DNA of 64,000 bases from Streptomyces liliiviolaceus (GCF_018070025.1 NZ_JAGPYQ010000002.1:2449293-2513292), one strand, 5' to 3'. Positions 8,719 through 18,418 are shown, numbered from the stretch's first letter. Translations and numbers: made by a program. The notes: generated from the sequence alone by a model not told the origin.

Positions 8719-9702
8719 ATGAGAGCCGAAAAGGCATCAGCCGACGAGACCTGCCGGCGATCGCAAGACGGGGCGGTGCACGAGCCGCTCCAGCACGTCG
8801 AAGAAACCGGCATCCGTATAGGGCCCGGGCGCAGCCGTTCGCGCCTGGCCGCTCCGCTGTACTGGGCCGTGCCTGGTGTCGCCTTCGCGGTCGCCGTGCA
8901 TTTCGTCCTCGTCGGGGCCGGCGCGGTATACGCGTTCACCGACTGGAACGGCACCGGCGAGGCCACCTGGATCGGGCTGGACAACTTCCGCGAGATCGTC
9001 CACAGCGTGGGCGCCCGCAGCGCTCTGCTCAACACGATCGTCCTCGCGACTGTCTCGGTCGTTCTGGCCAATGTGATCGGACTGGGCCTGGCTCTGGGCC
9101 TCCACCGGACCATCCGCTCACGCAACTTTCTGCGCGCAGTGTTCTTCGCGCCGGTGGTACTCAGTTCCCTGGCCGTCTCCTACATCTGGCAGTTCATCTT
9201 CGACGCGCAGGGGCCGCTGAACAGGTTCCTCGCAGTGGTCGGCCTTGAGTCGTGGGCCCGGCCCTGGCTCGCCGACCCGACCTGGGCCAAGTGGACCGTA
9301 CTGGTCGTCCTTGTGTGGCAGTACTCCGGGCTCGCCATGGCTCTGTACCTCGCCGGACTGCAAGGCGTTCCGGAGGAGATCGAGGAAGCCGCCGCCATCG
9401 ACGGGGCCTCCACTCTTCGGCGGTTCCGGGCGATCATCCTGCCGCTGCTTGCCCCGGCGATGACGACCAGCATCACCTTGACCACGGTGTTCAGCCTGCG
9501 GGTGTTCGACCAGGTCTTGGCCCTCACCGGAGGTGGCCCTGCCGATGCGTCGGAGACGCTGGCGACGCAGGTCTACAAGCAGACATTCGTGTCGGGACGG
9601 TTCGGGTACGGAGCTGCCCTCGCCCTTGTCCTGACGGCTCTCGTCGCCTGCGTCTCGATCTTGCAGCTGGTGATTCTGCGCAACCGAGAAAAGAGACTGT
9701 GA
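8719..9702 (+). CDS. ABC sugar transporter permease 1 (MalF type)
   Basis: A 327-residue membrane protein with about six helices after a cytoplasmic N-tail of about 45 residues. The EAA loop contacting the ATPase is clear near residues 218-240 (EEIEEAAAIDGAS). It opens one base after the binding-protein stop and its own TGA overlaps the next ATG, so the three genes are translated as a unit. The family imports mono- or oligosaccharides; here control appears shared with aromatic genes. Confidence 0.92.
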   Translation: MRAEKASADETCRRSQDGAVHEPLQHVEETGIRIGPGRSRSRLAAPLYWAVPGVAFAVAVHFVLVGAGAVYAFTDWNGTGEATWIGLDNFREIVHSVGARSALLNTIVLATVSVVLANVIGLGLALGLHRTIRSRNFLRAVFFAPVVLSSLAVSYIWQFIFDAQGPLNRFLAVVGLESWARPWLADPTWAKWTVLVVLVWQYSGLAMALYLAGLQGVPEEIEEAAAIDGASTLRRFRAIILPLLAPAMTTSITLTTVFSLRVFDQVLALTGGGPADASETLATQVYKQTFVSGRFGYGAALALVLTALVACVSILQLVILRNREKRL

Positions 9703-10541
9703 TGGCTATGGCCCGCTATACCGCGCGGACTTTCGCCCGTGAGCTGCTCCTGCTGGCAGTAGCGGCGATCTGGGCAGTGCCCTTCTTTCTGCTGATCCTG
9801 GTGTCTCTCAAGCCGTCTGAGGAGATGCTCAGCAGTCCGATGTCCGTTCCTCGGCACCCGGACTTCTCGAACTTCGCCCAGGCATGGGACGGCAGTTCCG
9901 GCGTGTCTCTTTCTCAGGCGATGGTCAACAGTCTTGTGATAACGGTCGGCAGCGTTGTGTCGCTGGTCGTCATCGGGGCGCTGTGTGCGTACGTCATCGC
10001 CCGGCGCCCCGGCCGGCTCGGCTCCGGGCTCTACGGACTCTTCGTCGTCGGGATCGTCGTTCCCTTTCAGCTGGGAATTGTCCCGGCCTACGCCCTCCTG
10101 CGTGAACTGGACCTGGCCGGCACCTACATAGGGATGATCCTGCTCTACACCGGCCTGCTGATGCCGCTGGCAGTCTTCCTGTACACGGGTTTCGTCCGAA
10201 CGCTGCCGCGGGACTACGAGGAGGCGGCCTACATCGATGGGGCGTCGCGCCTGCAGACGTTCATTCGGATTGTCTTTCCGCTGCTCCGGCCGATCACGGC
10301 AACCGTGGCGGTGATCACTGGGGTGATGGTGTGGAACGACTTCTTCGTCCAGCTGATCTTCTTGTCCGGAAGCTCTCTGCAGACCGTTCCGGTGGCCGTG
10401 TACTCGTTCGTCGGTGAGTACGTGACGCAGTGGAACATCATCTTCGCCGCAGTAGGCGCGTCCGTTCTTCCCATCCTCGCGTTCTATCTCATCGCACAGC
10501 GACAGTTGATTCGCGGGTTCACCGGAGGCATCAAAGCCTGA
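9702..10541 (+). CDS. ABC sugar transporter permease 2 (MalG type)
   Basis: A 279-residue permease with six helices and a canonical EAA loop (YEEAAYIDGASRLQTF). The ATG at 9702 overlaps the stop of permease 1; ATG 9708 is a possible alternative. The C-terminus RGFTGGIKA is typical of MalG-like CUT1 permeases. It forms the heteromeric channel with the preceding permease. The operon ends facing the convergent ROK gene. Confidence 0.92.
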   Translation: MAMARYTARTFARELLLLAVAAIWAVPFFLLILVSLKPSEEMLSSPMSVPRHPDFSNFAQAWDGSSGVSLSQAMVNSLVITVGSVVSLVVIGALCAYVIARRPGRLGSGLYGLFVVGIVVPFQLGIVPAYALLRELDLAGTYIGMILLYTGLLMPLAVFLYTGFVRTLPRDYEEAAYIDGASRLQTFIRIVFPLLRPITATVAVITGVMVWNDFFVQLIFLSGSSLQTVPVAVYSFVGEYVTQWNIIFAAVGASVLPILAFYLIAQRQLIRGFTGGIKA

Positions 10542-10550
10542 CGTTCCCGG

Positions 10551-10567
10551 CCGGGCCAGCAGCCCGG
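10551..10567. terminator. Short GC hairpin between convergent genes
   Basis: The stem CCGGGC/GCCCGG has a 5-nt loop, placed 10 bp after the permease stop and before the convergent ROK stop. It is short and without a T-tract, so only a weak terminator candidate. Confidence 0.35.
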
Positions 10568-10692
10568 GCATAGGCAGCAGCAGCCCGCCGCGGGCGTACC
10601 CAGTGGCGGAGCTGCTGCGTTGCCGGTCGGCAGGCCCGTGCCCCGTTCGTGTGCGGCGTCTGCAGTCCGCTCCCGGTGGTGCGTCCGGTCTG

Positions 10693-12024
10693 TCATGTCG
10701 GCCGGGCCGGGAAGCGGTCTGCGTCCACGCGTCGTGCAACGGGGTCGGAGAGCGAGGTGTCGAGGTGCACGGATTCGGCGGACTCAGTGGGGTATGCGTG
10801 AGCCTTGCGCGGGTTGCCGTGCGGCAACCACTGACCGAGCATCTGCGGCTGCAGCAGTTCGTCGACGGCCAGCACGGCCGCGCCGAGGATGCCCTCGGCG
10901 CGGCCCAGGTCGGCTTCGGCGATGACGAGTTCGTCCGTCGCCAACGGCAGGGACCGTCTGGCCACGGCCTGGGAGATGGGGTCCCGGAAGACCGCCCCAG
11001 CCTGCGCCAGCCAGCCGGCGAGGTAGACGGTGGACGGGTTGAAGACACTGACGAGCATCGCCAACTGGGCACCGACCAGTTCCGCTGCTGTGGTGACGAG
11101 TTCGAGGCATGTCGAGTCTTCGGCCTCACAACCGTCCAGCACGTCGGTGACGCTCAGGACAGAGGCGGCCCCCTGCAACCGTTCAGCCAGGAAGGGGCTG
11201 TCCCCCGCCAGCGCGGCGGCCTGCGCGTCCCGGACCAGGGCCCAGCCGCCTGCGAGCGCCTCCAGGCAGCCGAACTTGCCGCACCTGCACTGGTGCCGGG
11301 AGTCCACAGCAATCACGGTGTGCCCCAGGTCACCGGCCGCACCCCGTGCTCCGCGGTGTAGACGTCCTCTGGAGATCAGCCCCATACCGATCCCGGTACT
11401 CGCCTTGACGAGCAGCACATTGTCACCAGCCAGCGTCCGCGTTTGGTTCCATGCCCCCAGGGCCATCACATTCGCGTCGTTGTCGACCCAGGCCGGCACC
11501 TGGTAATGGGACTCCAGCCGCGCGCGCAGGGGAAATCCGTGCCAGCCCGGCATGATCGGCGGCTGGACGGCGATACCGCGGGCGAAGTCAACCGGTCCGG
11601 GAATCCCAACTCCCACAGCCCACAGCCGATGATCGGACTCCGGAGCGAGCAGCTGTGCGGAGACGGTGTGGAGGGTGGCCAGGGATGCTTCGGGGCCTGC
11701 ACCGATGTCCCAGGCCACACGGCGTTGGGCCAGAACGGTCCCGTCGAGATCGGTGACGGCCACGTGCAGATGAGTGGCGCCGAACACCACGCCCAGGACA
11801 ACACCACGGCCCGGCGTGATCCGAAGGATCCGGGAGGGTCGTCCGCCTGTGGAGGGCGCGGCTTCCCCTTCGGTGACGAGTCCTGCGCTGATCGCTTGGT
11901 CGACCCGCTGGGTGATGACCGTGCGGCCCAACCCGGTACTGCGGGTCAGGTCGGGCCGGGTCACGGCCACTCCCCTTCTGATCATGCTCAGGACCAGTGA
12001 GAGCGTTTGGGTGTGGTCGTTCAT
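10693..12024 (-). CDS. ROK family transcriptional regulator
   Basis: A 443-residue repressor-type ROK protein. The N-terminal winged helix (residues about 10-60, LTRSTGLGRTVITQRVDQ) precedes the sugar-kinase fold, with zinc ligands His235 (GDLGH) and Cys246, Cys248 and Cys253 (CRCGKFGC). The DNDAN motif is present. The ATG at 12024 is chosen because homology starts there; a longer frame upstream to 12816 lies antisense to the IclR gene. It converges on the ABC importer genes and probably senses the imported sugar. C-terminal tail of about 40 residues is unusual. Confidence 0.88.
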   Translation of the reverse strand: MNDHTQTLSLVLSMIRRGVAVTRPDLTRSTGLGRTVITQRVDQAISAGLVTEGEAAPSTGGRPSRILRITPGRGVVLGVVFGATHLHVAVTDLDGTVLAQRRVAWDIGAGPEASLATLHTVSAQLLAPESDHRLWAVGVGIPGPVDFARGIAVQPPIMPGWHGFPLRARLESHYQVPAWVDNDANVMALGAWNQTRTLAGDNVLLVKASTGIGMGLISRGRLHRGARGAAGDLGHTVIAVDSRHQCRCGKFGCLEALAGGWALVRDAQAAALAGDSPFLAERLQGAASVLSVTDVLDGCEAEDSTCLELVTTAAELVGAQLAMLVSVFNPSTVYLAGWLAQAGAVFRDPISQAVARRSLPLATDELVIAEADLGRAEGILGAAVLAVDELLQPQMLGQWLPHGNPRKAHAYPTESAESVHLDTSLSDPVARRVDADRFPARPT

Positions 12025-12094
12025 GCAGCGGAGTCTCCATGGGCCAGAGCCGACGCCACCCCGGCCATCACCTGCACAGGGGCAGAGGGGGCGG

Positions 12095-12117
12095 CGCGTC
12101 CTTGGGAAAAGGACGCG
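12095..12117. promoter_or_regulatory. Inverted repeat in the ROK/IclR divergent promoter region
   Basis: Perfect 9-bp arms CGCGTCCTT/AAGGACGCG flank GGGAA between the divergent ROK and IclR starts. It could be an operator for either regulator or an RNA hairpin in a leader. Confidence 0.45.
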
Positions 12118-12174
12118 GCGGGACGAGCTTATGATCCTGCCCCGTTCGTTACACACCCCCTGCAGGGAAATGGA

Positions 12175-13038
12175 ATGAGCCGAGAGCCAGGTCCGTTCGG
12201 GGAAGGCAGAATTGACGGCATGGATACCCCGCCTGACAGCCTTGGCGAAATGCCGCCGCTGAGCGACCGTGCGACACCTGCCTATCCGATCGCCTCGGTG
12301 GAGAACACGCTGCGCATCCTGCTGTTGCTCGGTGAGCGTGACCGGCTGAGCCTCGCCGATGTCGCCGCAGAACTGGACATCGCGCGATCGAGTGCGCACC
12401 GCCTCATGGCGATGCTCACGTACTACGACTTCGTGCGCCAGGACTCCGCCTCCCGGGCTTTTCGGCCCGGAGCCGCACTGGTCGATGTCGGCCTGTCCGC
12501 CGTCCGCGCCCTCGACATCCGGGCCCTGGCCCGGCCGGTCCTCACCGAGCTGGCCGCCTCGACGGAGATGACCGCGCATCTCGCGCTGCCGCGCGGCCGG
12601 GACATTTTGTACGTCGACGGGGTCGAGAGCCGCCGCACTATCAGGGCCGCGCTGCGTACCGGGGACACGCTGCCCGCACACGTGACGGGTGTGGGCAAGG
12701 CGCTGCTGGCGACCTTGAGCGACGACCAGCTGCGTCAGATGTACCGGGACGCTCCCCCGCAGGCGGTGACCGACAAGTCCGTCTCCAGTGTGGAGGCGCT
12801 GATCAAGGAAGCGCACAAGGCCCGGAAGGCCGGCTACGGCGTCAACCGGGGTGAAAGCGAACCCGGTGTCCTGTCCCTGGGGGTGGCTGTCAGCCTGCCG
12901 GAGCCCGGCATGTTCGCCGGTCTCGGTCTCGTCTGTCCGGAAGCGACGGCCGATCCCGAGTGGGAACCGCGCATCGCGGCACGTCTGCAGGCGGCAGCGG
13001 CGGAGCTAGCCAGGGAGATGAGCGTCTACCGGTCGTGA
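12175..13038 (+). CDS. IclR family transcriptional regulator
   Basis: A 287-residue protein with an N-terminal IclR winged helix (IASVENTLRILLLL, then LADVAAELDIARSSAHRLM) and the C-terminal effector domain (LPAHVTGVGKALLA, GYGVNRGESEPGV, PEPGMFAGLGLVCP). IclR proteins commonly control aromatic-acid and lignin-monomer catabolism, as with PcaU and PobR. ATG 12175 is used; ATG 12220, with GGAAGG about 12 nt upstream, is a possible start. It is convergent with the folate block and overlaps the folP 3' end by 13 bp. It is one of two candidates for the regulon repressor. Confidence 0.9.
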   Translation: MSREPGPFGEGRIDGMDTPPDSLGEMPPLSDRATPAYPIASVENTLRILLLLGERDRLSLADVAAELDIARSSAHRLMAMLTYYDFVRQDSASRAFRPGAALVDVGLSAVRALDIRALARPVLTELAASTEMTAHLALPRGRDILYVDGVESRRTIRAALRTGDTLPAHVTGVGKALLATLSDDQLRQMYRDAPPQAVTDKSVSSVEALIKEAHKARKAGYGVNRGESEPGVLSLGVAVSLPEPGMFAGLGLVCPEATADPEWEPRIAARLQAAAAELAREMSVYRS

Positions 13039-13973
13039 AGCAGTGCCTGCGTCGCTGTGCCCGCCCTGGTGGGTGTGGGAGCGGCGGCGCACCAGGCGGC
13101 CGCGACCCGTACCGCGTCGCGGTTGGCCGGTACGTTGTGCACTCTGACGGCCCAGGCTCCTGCTGCTGCGGCCAGGGCGGAGACGGCGGTGGTCGCCGTG
13201 TCCCGCCCGGCCGCGGGGGTATCGGCACCGGGTTGCACGGTGGTGAGGAAGGATTTCCTCGACGCGCCGATCAGAACGGGAAAGCCGAGCCGGGTGAACG
13301 TGGCGAGGTGGGAGAGGAGTGTCCAGTCGTGGCATGGCGTCTTGGCGAATCCCAGGCCCGGGTCGAGCACGATCTGTTCCTCGCGGACGCCATGGTCGGT
13401 GAGGGCCTCGACGCGTCGGCGCAGTTCGGTGTGCACATCGGTGACGACATCCTTGTAGTGGGCGTGCTGGCGCATGATGCGGCTCGGCGCACGCCAGTGC
13501 ATGACCACGTACGGCACGCCGGTGTCTGCGATGACATCGGCCATCAAGGGATCGGCGAGTCCGCCGCTGACGTCGTTGACCATGTATGCCCCGGCCGCGA
13601 GGGCGGCCCGCGCCACCGGGGCATGCATGGTGTCGATACTGACCCGCACACCGCCGTCGGCGAGTTCGCGCACGACCGGCAGCACGCGGGCCAGTTCCTC
13701 ACCGACCGGGACCGGGGTGGCTCCAGGGCGGGTGGATTCCCCGCCGACGTCGACGATGTCGGCTCCTTGCGAGGCCAGGGCGAACCCGTGTGCGACGGCA
13801 TGTTCGGTGTCCGCGTGCAGGCCGCCGTCGGAGAAGGAGTCCGGTGTCACGTTGAGGATTCCCATTACGAGGCTTGCGCCGCCGGCAGGATGCAGTCCCT
13901 GAGCGTCAGTGCGCGGCCCCGGTGCGGTGGCCACTGCGGTCGCGGTCCGATCGGTGGGGAGGGTCGGCGTCAC
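13026..13973 (-). CDS. folP: Dihydropteroate synthase
   Basis: A 315-residue enzyme that condenses p-aminobenzoate with hydroxymethyl-dihydropterin diphosphate in folate synthesis. The DHPS motifs run in order: MGILNVTPDSFSDGG (from about residue 37), GGESTRPG, SIDTM, NDVSGG, DPGLGFAKT, GASRKSFL and a terminal RVHNV. The pterin and phosphate contacts (Asn, Asp, Arg, Lys) are kept. The GTG start overlaps the folD stop as GTGA, so it is translationally coupled. A 36-residue N-terminal extension precedes the barrel. Its place after metF, purU and folD suggests a catabolic second copy supplying THF for O-demethylation (inference). Confidence 0.92.
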   Translation of the reverse strand: MTPTLPTDRTATAVATAPGPRTDAQGLHPAGGASLVMGILNVTPDSFSDGGLHADTEHAVAHGFALASQGADIVDVGGESTRPGATPVPVGEELARVLPVVRELADGGVRVSIDTMHAPVARAALAAGAYMVNDVSGGLADPLMADVIADTGVPYVVMHWRAPSRIMRQHAHYKDVVTDVHTELRRRVEALTDHGVREEQIVLDPGLGFAKTPCHDWTLLSHLATFTRLGFPVLIGASRKSFLTTVQPGADTPAAGRDTATTAVSALAAAAGAWAVRVHNVPANRDAVRVAAAWCAAAPTPTRAGTATQALLHDR

Positions 13974-14818
13974 GGTTGCCCTTGCTCGAATGCCACCAGT
14001 GTGTTGGCCAGCAGCATGGCGATGGTCATCGGGCCGACCCCGCCGGGCACCGGAGTAAGCAGGCCCGCGTGTCCTTGGAGTTCGCGGCTGCGGACGTCGC
14101 CCCTCAAGCCGTGGTCCGTGCGGTGGATGCCGACATCCACCACCGCGGCGCCAGGTTTGACGTGTTCGGCTCCGATGAGGCCGCATACTCCGGCCGCCAC
14201 CACCAGGACGTCGGCCAGGCGGGTGATGGAGGGGAGATTCACCGTGTGCTTGTGCGCGACGGTGACCGTGGCATCGCGCTGCAGCAGCATGCGGGCCATG
14301 GGGCGCCCGACCAGTTCGGAGTGCCCGACCACGACGGCGTGTGCACCGCGCAGTTCGACGCCTTCGGCGTCCAGGAGCCACAGCACGCCGGCCGGAGTGC
14401 ACGGGCGCAGCCCGTCGGCTCCGCGCGCCAGCAGCCCCGCACTGGCGGTGGTCAGGCCGTCGACGTCCTTCGTGACCGGGATGCGGTCGATCAGCGCGGC
14501 GCTGTCCAGGCCTTTGGGCAGCGGCAGTTGCAGGAGGATTCCGCAGACGTCCGGGTCGTCGGCGAGCTGGTCGATCAGGGCGGCGACGGCGGGATAGCTG
14601 GCCTCGGCCGGCAGGGTGTGGTGCACATCGCGCATCCCTGCCTCACGGATGGCCTGTCGCTTGGCGGCCACGTAGACGGCGCTGGCCGGGTCGTCGCCGA
14701 CCAGGATGGTGGCCAGGCCCGGTGCTCGTTTGTGGATGCGGACGCTGTGGGCGACCTTCTCCGCCACCCGTGCCCGGATCCGCAGGGCGGTTGTCGTCCC
14801 GTCGATGAGTGTGGTCAT
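13970..14818 (-). CDS. folD: Methylene-THF dehydrogenase / methenyl-THF cyclohydrolase
   Basis: A 282-residue bifunctional enzyme converting 5,10-methylene-THF to 10-formyl-THF. Signatures are the YVAAKRQA motif with the catalytic Lys, PLPKGLD, DVDGLT, PCTPAGV and the NADP-binding VVGHSELVGRPMA. Length is standard. It lies 34 bp after purU and overlaps folP by 4 bp. In this block it would oxidise methylene-THF formed by MetF running toward oxidation and feed formyl-THF to PurU (inference). Confidence 0.95.
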   Translation of the reverse strand: MTTLIDGTTTALRIRARVAEKVAHSVRIHKRAPGLATILVGDDPASAVYVAAKRQAIREAGMRDVHHTLPAEASYPAVAALIDQLADDPDVCGILLQLPLPKGLDSAALIDRIPVTKDVDGLTTASAGLLARGADGLRPCTPAGVLWLLDAEGVELRGAHAVVVGHSELVGRPMARMLLQRDATVTVAHKHTVNLPSITRLADVLVVAAGVCGLIGAEHVKPGAAVVDVGIHRTDHGLRGDVRSRELQGHAGLLTPVPGGVGPMTIAMLLANTLVAFEQGQP

Positions 14819-14852
14819 GACGGCTGCACCAACCGCCGCGGCAGCGGGCTGC

Positions 14853-15751
<899 letters not shown>

Positions 15752-15755
<4 letters not shown>

Positions 15756-16627
15756 TTGAGGCCTTCCTTCGTGCGGAATCCGTCGATCCATGCAGAGGTG
15801 GCGCCCAGTCCGCCGAAGGTGTAGAAGTGCAGCTTCACTTCGCCGTGCGTGGCGGGGTCGTACCGCTCGGCCAGGGTGTGGATGAAGCGGTCCGGGCCGG
15901 CTGTGCTCATGAGGTTGGTCAGCGACAGGCCGTACTTCCGGGCGATCGAGGTGCTGGTGCCGACGCCGAACCGGGCCGCATAGGACAACAGCCGCCTCAC
16001 GCCGGCGGGGCCGGGCACACCCACCCGGACCGGCAGGTTGATACCGCGTCCGCGCAACTCCTCGATCCAGGTCAGGACCGGCTCGGCGTCGAACCCGAAC
16101 TGGGTGATGATGTCGCCTGCCAGGCCTTCGTCGGCGAGCAGGGCCGCTTTGTGTTCAAGCGCTGCCCACAGGGCCGCCTGCGGGATCTGCGGATGTCCTT
16201 CGGGGTATCCGCTCATGCCGATCTGCCGCACACCGTGCTGTTGCAGCAGTCCGGAACGGATGACGTCGAGTGAGTCCGTGTAGGGGCCGTGCGGGTCTGC
16301 CGGATCGCCTCCGACGACGAACACGTTCTCTTGTGTCCCGTCGCTCTGCAGGGCGGACAGGAATTCCCGCAGTTGTGCCGGTGAGTCCAGCCGCCTGGCT
16401 GAGACGTGCGGGACGGGGGTGAGGCCGAGACGGCTGACCGACTGCGCCGCGGTGCGTCGCAGCGTGAGGTCCTCGTTGCCGAGGTAGGTGACGTTGACTC
16501 GGGTGCCCGGGGGAACGGCTGCCGCGGCATCGGCCAGTTTCGGTGTGTCCTTGCCCGTCATTTCGAGCGAGAAGTCGCGCAGCAGCACTGCCGCTCCGGA
16601 GACTTGAGGTGTGGAAACGGTGGTCAT
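15752..16627 (-). CDS. metF: Methylenetetrahydrofolate reductase family protein
   Basis: A 291-residue TIM-barrel flavoenzyme of the MetF family. It shows FSLEMTGKD near the start, NVTYLGNEDLTLRRTA, HVSARRLDS, FVVGGDPADPHGPYTDSLDVI, a QFGFDAEPVLTWIEELR core and VRVGVPGPAG. ATG 16627 has AAGGAG 4 nt upstream. The enzyme interconverts methyl-THF and methylene-THF; in THF-dependent demethylation it is needed in the oxidative direction. The N-terminal Glu of SLEMT fits the catalytic acid of MetF. It diverges from housekeeping MetF in length and motif spacing, as catabolic copies do. Confidence 0.85.
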
Positions 16628-16780
16628 CGTGCTCCTTGCTCGTATTCGGGGCGCCAGGCGTGGAGAGACGACTGCGGGCGCGCCGGGTCGTGCGCCGACA
16701 GCTTCTGATCCGGGTACGGCGGACGGGTGCCGCATCTGAGCTGCGTAATGGTGTGGGACAGGGGTCGTCTCACACGGTGT

Positions 16781-16824
16781 GCCTGCCACCGCCCCTTCCT
16801 CCCTCGGGCCGGGCGGTGGCAGGC
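16781..16824 (-). terminator. Strong hairpin between ligM and metF (distal)
   Basis: A perfect 14-bp stem, GCCTGCCACCGCCC against its complement, with a 16-nt loop, lies between the O-demethylase and metF. It is the second of two large hairpins in the 267-bp gap. It may limit read-through into the folate genes or protect the ligM mRNA. No T-tract follows, as usual in Streptomyces. Confidence 0.6.
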
Positions 16825-16840
16825 GGACGGGAGGCTTTGC

Positions 16841-16885
16841 CCGGCCGACCGGTGTGCGGAGCGGGGCATGGCACCGGTCGGCCGG
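16841..16885 (-). terminator. Strong hairpin directly after ligM
   Basis: A perfect 14-bp stem, CCGGCCGACCGGTG (16841-16854) against 16872-16885, with a 17-nt loop, starts 9 bp after the ligM stop. It is a likely terminator or 3' stabiliser of the ligM transcript and separates it from metF. Confidence 0.65.
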
Positions 16886-16894
16886 AGATGAGGG

Positions 16895-18256
16895 CTACCG
16901 GTCGCGGTAGGTGCTGCGGGCGAACTGCACGTAGGGGGCCGGGGCCACCGTGGCGCGGATGTGCACCTGCCGGTGGCTTTCCACGCCCGGCTTGGCCGAG
17001 ACGGGGCTCTCGCCCCACACCACGCTCACCTCGGTGCCCGGTTCGCTGTGGGCGAGGTCGACGGTGGCGAGGGAGACCATGGCCCGCTCGTTGGCGATGT
17101 AGCCGACGTCCATGGAGATTCCGGCGAGCTGCCCGTCGACGAGCACCTTGTCGCTCTGGTGCAGGGCATAGCGGGCCTTGGGGAATTCGATGAACTTGGC
17201 CGGCAGGTCGTCGGACGCGTAGAGCGAGCCGATCGCGGCTGCGACGTCCTGGGCGTTCCACACCAGGGTGACCTTGGTGCGCCGCGGAGACTTGGCGACT
17301 TCTTCCAGGGCTTCGCGTCCCACGAAGTCGTGGTCGAAGGCGACGATGTTGCCGTAACCGATGTCGTACGGCGTCACGTAGTAGTCGGTGACGTCCTCGG
17401 AGTCCATCGAGCCGCCCAGCGAGCCCATTGCGGCGGTGGGCAGCCACTCCCGGTAGCCCTTGAGCTTGTCACCGGAGAAGACGGCCGGGAACGGGGCCGG
17501 CACCCACGCGGATTCGAGGTTGGCCGTGGAGTAGGCCTTGGCGCCGGCCCGCACCAGATCGAACTCGTCACCGGCGGCGAGGATGGCGTCCCGGACCTCC
17601 TCGCCCTCCTCCCACGGGCCGAACAGCTCGAAGCCGGGCTGGCCTGCCATGCCGTGTCGCAGTGCGCGTACCTGACGGCCGGCGATGGTGAACGTGGTCA
17701 TGTGGAAGAACTTGACTGTCGGAACGGGAGCTCCGGTGACCTTCTCCAGCAGAGCGACCGCGTTGGGGCCCTGGACCTCGTAGCGGTACACCTTGGGCGG
17801 CCCGGCCACCCGGTCGTAGGAGTTGTCGTCACGCTCGGTGCTGGCGTCGTAGTCGCCGACTTCGAGGTTGTACTGCACCCAGTCCAGCACCATCGGGTGT
17901 CCGACGAGGTCGAACTGGTCCTGATCGAGGTGGAACAGCACCGCGTCACCGATGAGGTGTCCGTCGTGGTTGACGGCGACGTACTGCTTGGCACGGCCCG
18001 GGCCGAAGTTCTTGAAGCTGTTGACCCCGAGGTCCGACAGCAGCCGCAGCGCGTCGGGCCCCTGAATGTAGAGGTCCGTCATGTGGTGCGACTGGTCCAG
18101 CAGGGCGACCGAGTCGCGCCAGGCCCGCTGCTCGGTGCGCCAGTTGGTGAACTCCGCCGCGACCGGGAACGTGTGCGGCCGGATCGGGGAGTTGCGCAGC
18201 AGCGCCACGGCCCCGCCCGCTCGCTGGATCGCCTGCTCGACGCTCTCCTGGCTCAT
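16895..18256 (-). CDS. ligM: THF-dependent aryl O-demethylase, LigM/DesA type (GcvT fold)
   Basis: A 453-residue member of the aminomethyltransferase-like family that includes LigM and DesA of Sphingobium, which transfer the methyl of vanillate or syringate to THF. Recognisable segments are FTNWRTEQRAWRDSVALLDQ, HMTDLYIQGPDALRLLSDLG, VNHDGHLIGDAVLF, RYEVQGPNAVALLEKV and GQPGFELFGPW. ATG 18256 follows a purine-rich AAAGGCGG. The frame is open 19 codons further upstream but without a ribosome site. It is divergent from the exporter gene and shares the operator region at 18343. Association with metF, purU, folD and folP strongly supports C1 transfer to THF. The precise substrate (guaiacyl, vanillyl, other methyl ether) is not readable. 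Confidence 0.85.
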   Translation of the reverse strand: MSQESVEQAIQRAGGAVALLRNSPIRPHTFPVAAEFTNWRTEQRAWRDSVALLDQSHHMTDLYIQGPDALRLLSDLGVNSFKNFGPGRAKQYVAVNHDGHLIGDAVLFHLDQDQFDLVGHPMVLDWVQYNLEVGDYDASTERDDNSYDRVAGPPKVYRYEVQGPNAVALLEKVTGAPVPTVKFFHMTTFTIAGRQVRALRHGMAGQPGFELFGPWEEGEEVRDAILAAGDEFDLVRAGAKAYSTANLESAWVPAPFPAVFSGDKLKGYREWLPTAAMGSLGGSMDSEDVTDYYVTPYDIGYGNIVAFDHDFVGREALEEVAKSPRRTKVTLVWNAQDVAAAIGSLYASDDLPAKFIEFPKARYALHQSDKVLVDGQLAGISMDVGYIANERAMVSLATVDLAHSEPGTEVSVVWGESPVSAKPGVESHRQVHIRATVAPAPYVQFARSTYRDR

Positions 18257-18342
18257 GTTCCGCCTTTCCGCCCTGAGCCACCGCATGGGATGCGTCGGCG
18301 GCTGCGGAACCATTCACCGCCGCCGCACCCGCAACCCATCTG

Positions 18343-18378
18343 TCTACTCAGTAGAATGTGTGTCTGTTGTACAGGACA
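18343..18378. promoter_or_regulatory. Shared 36-bp promoter/operator, copy 3 (ligM/FUSC divergent region)
   Basis: This copy contains a perfect odd-centred dyad, TCTACT-C-AGTAGA (18343-18355), followed by TACTCA (18345-18350), 17 bp and TGTACA (18368-18373) reading toward the exporter, and TACAGGACA at the right. Because ligM reads outward on the other side (start 18256), one site may control both genes. Confidence 0.75.
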
Positions 18379-18418
18379 GTAAGGCGTGGTTTACGTCAGC
18401 GCAATACAGGAGTCGAAA

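Noticed and set aside
10693..12816. A longer minus-strand frame adding 264 residues to the second ROK protein
   Set aside because: The added part is antisense to the IclR gene, lacks a ribosome site and shows no family; ROK homology starts at 12024.
16628..16894. THF or SAM riboswitch before metF
   Set aside because: The hairpins are simple perfect stems without the conserved internal loops of known folate or SAM riboswitches, and they sit closer to the ligM stop.
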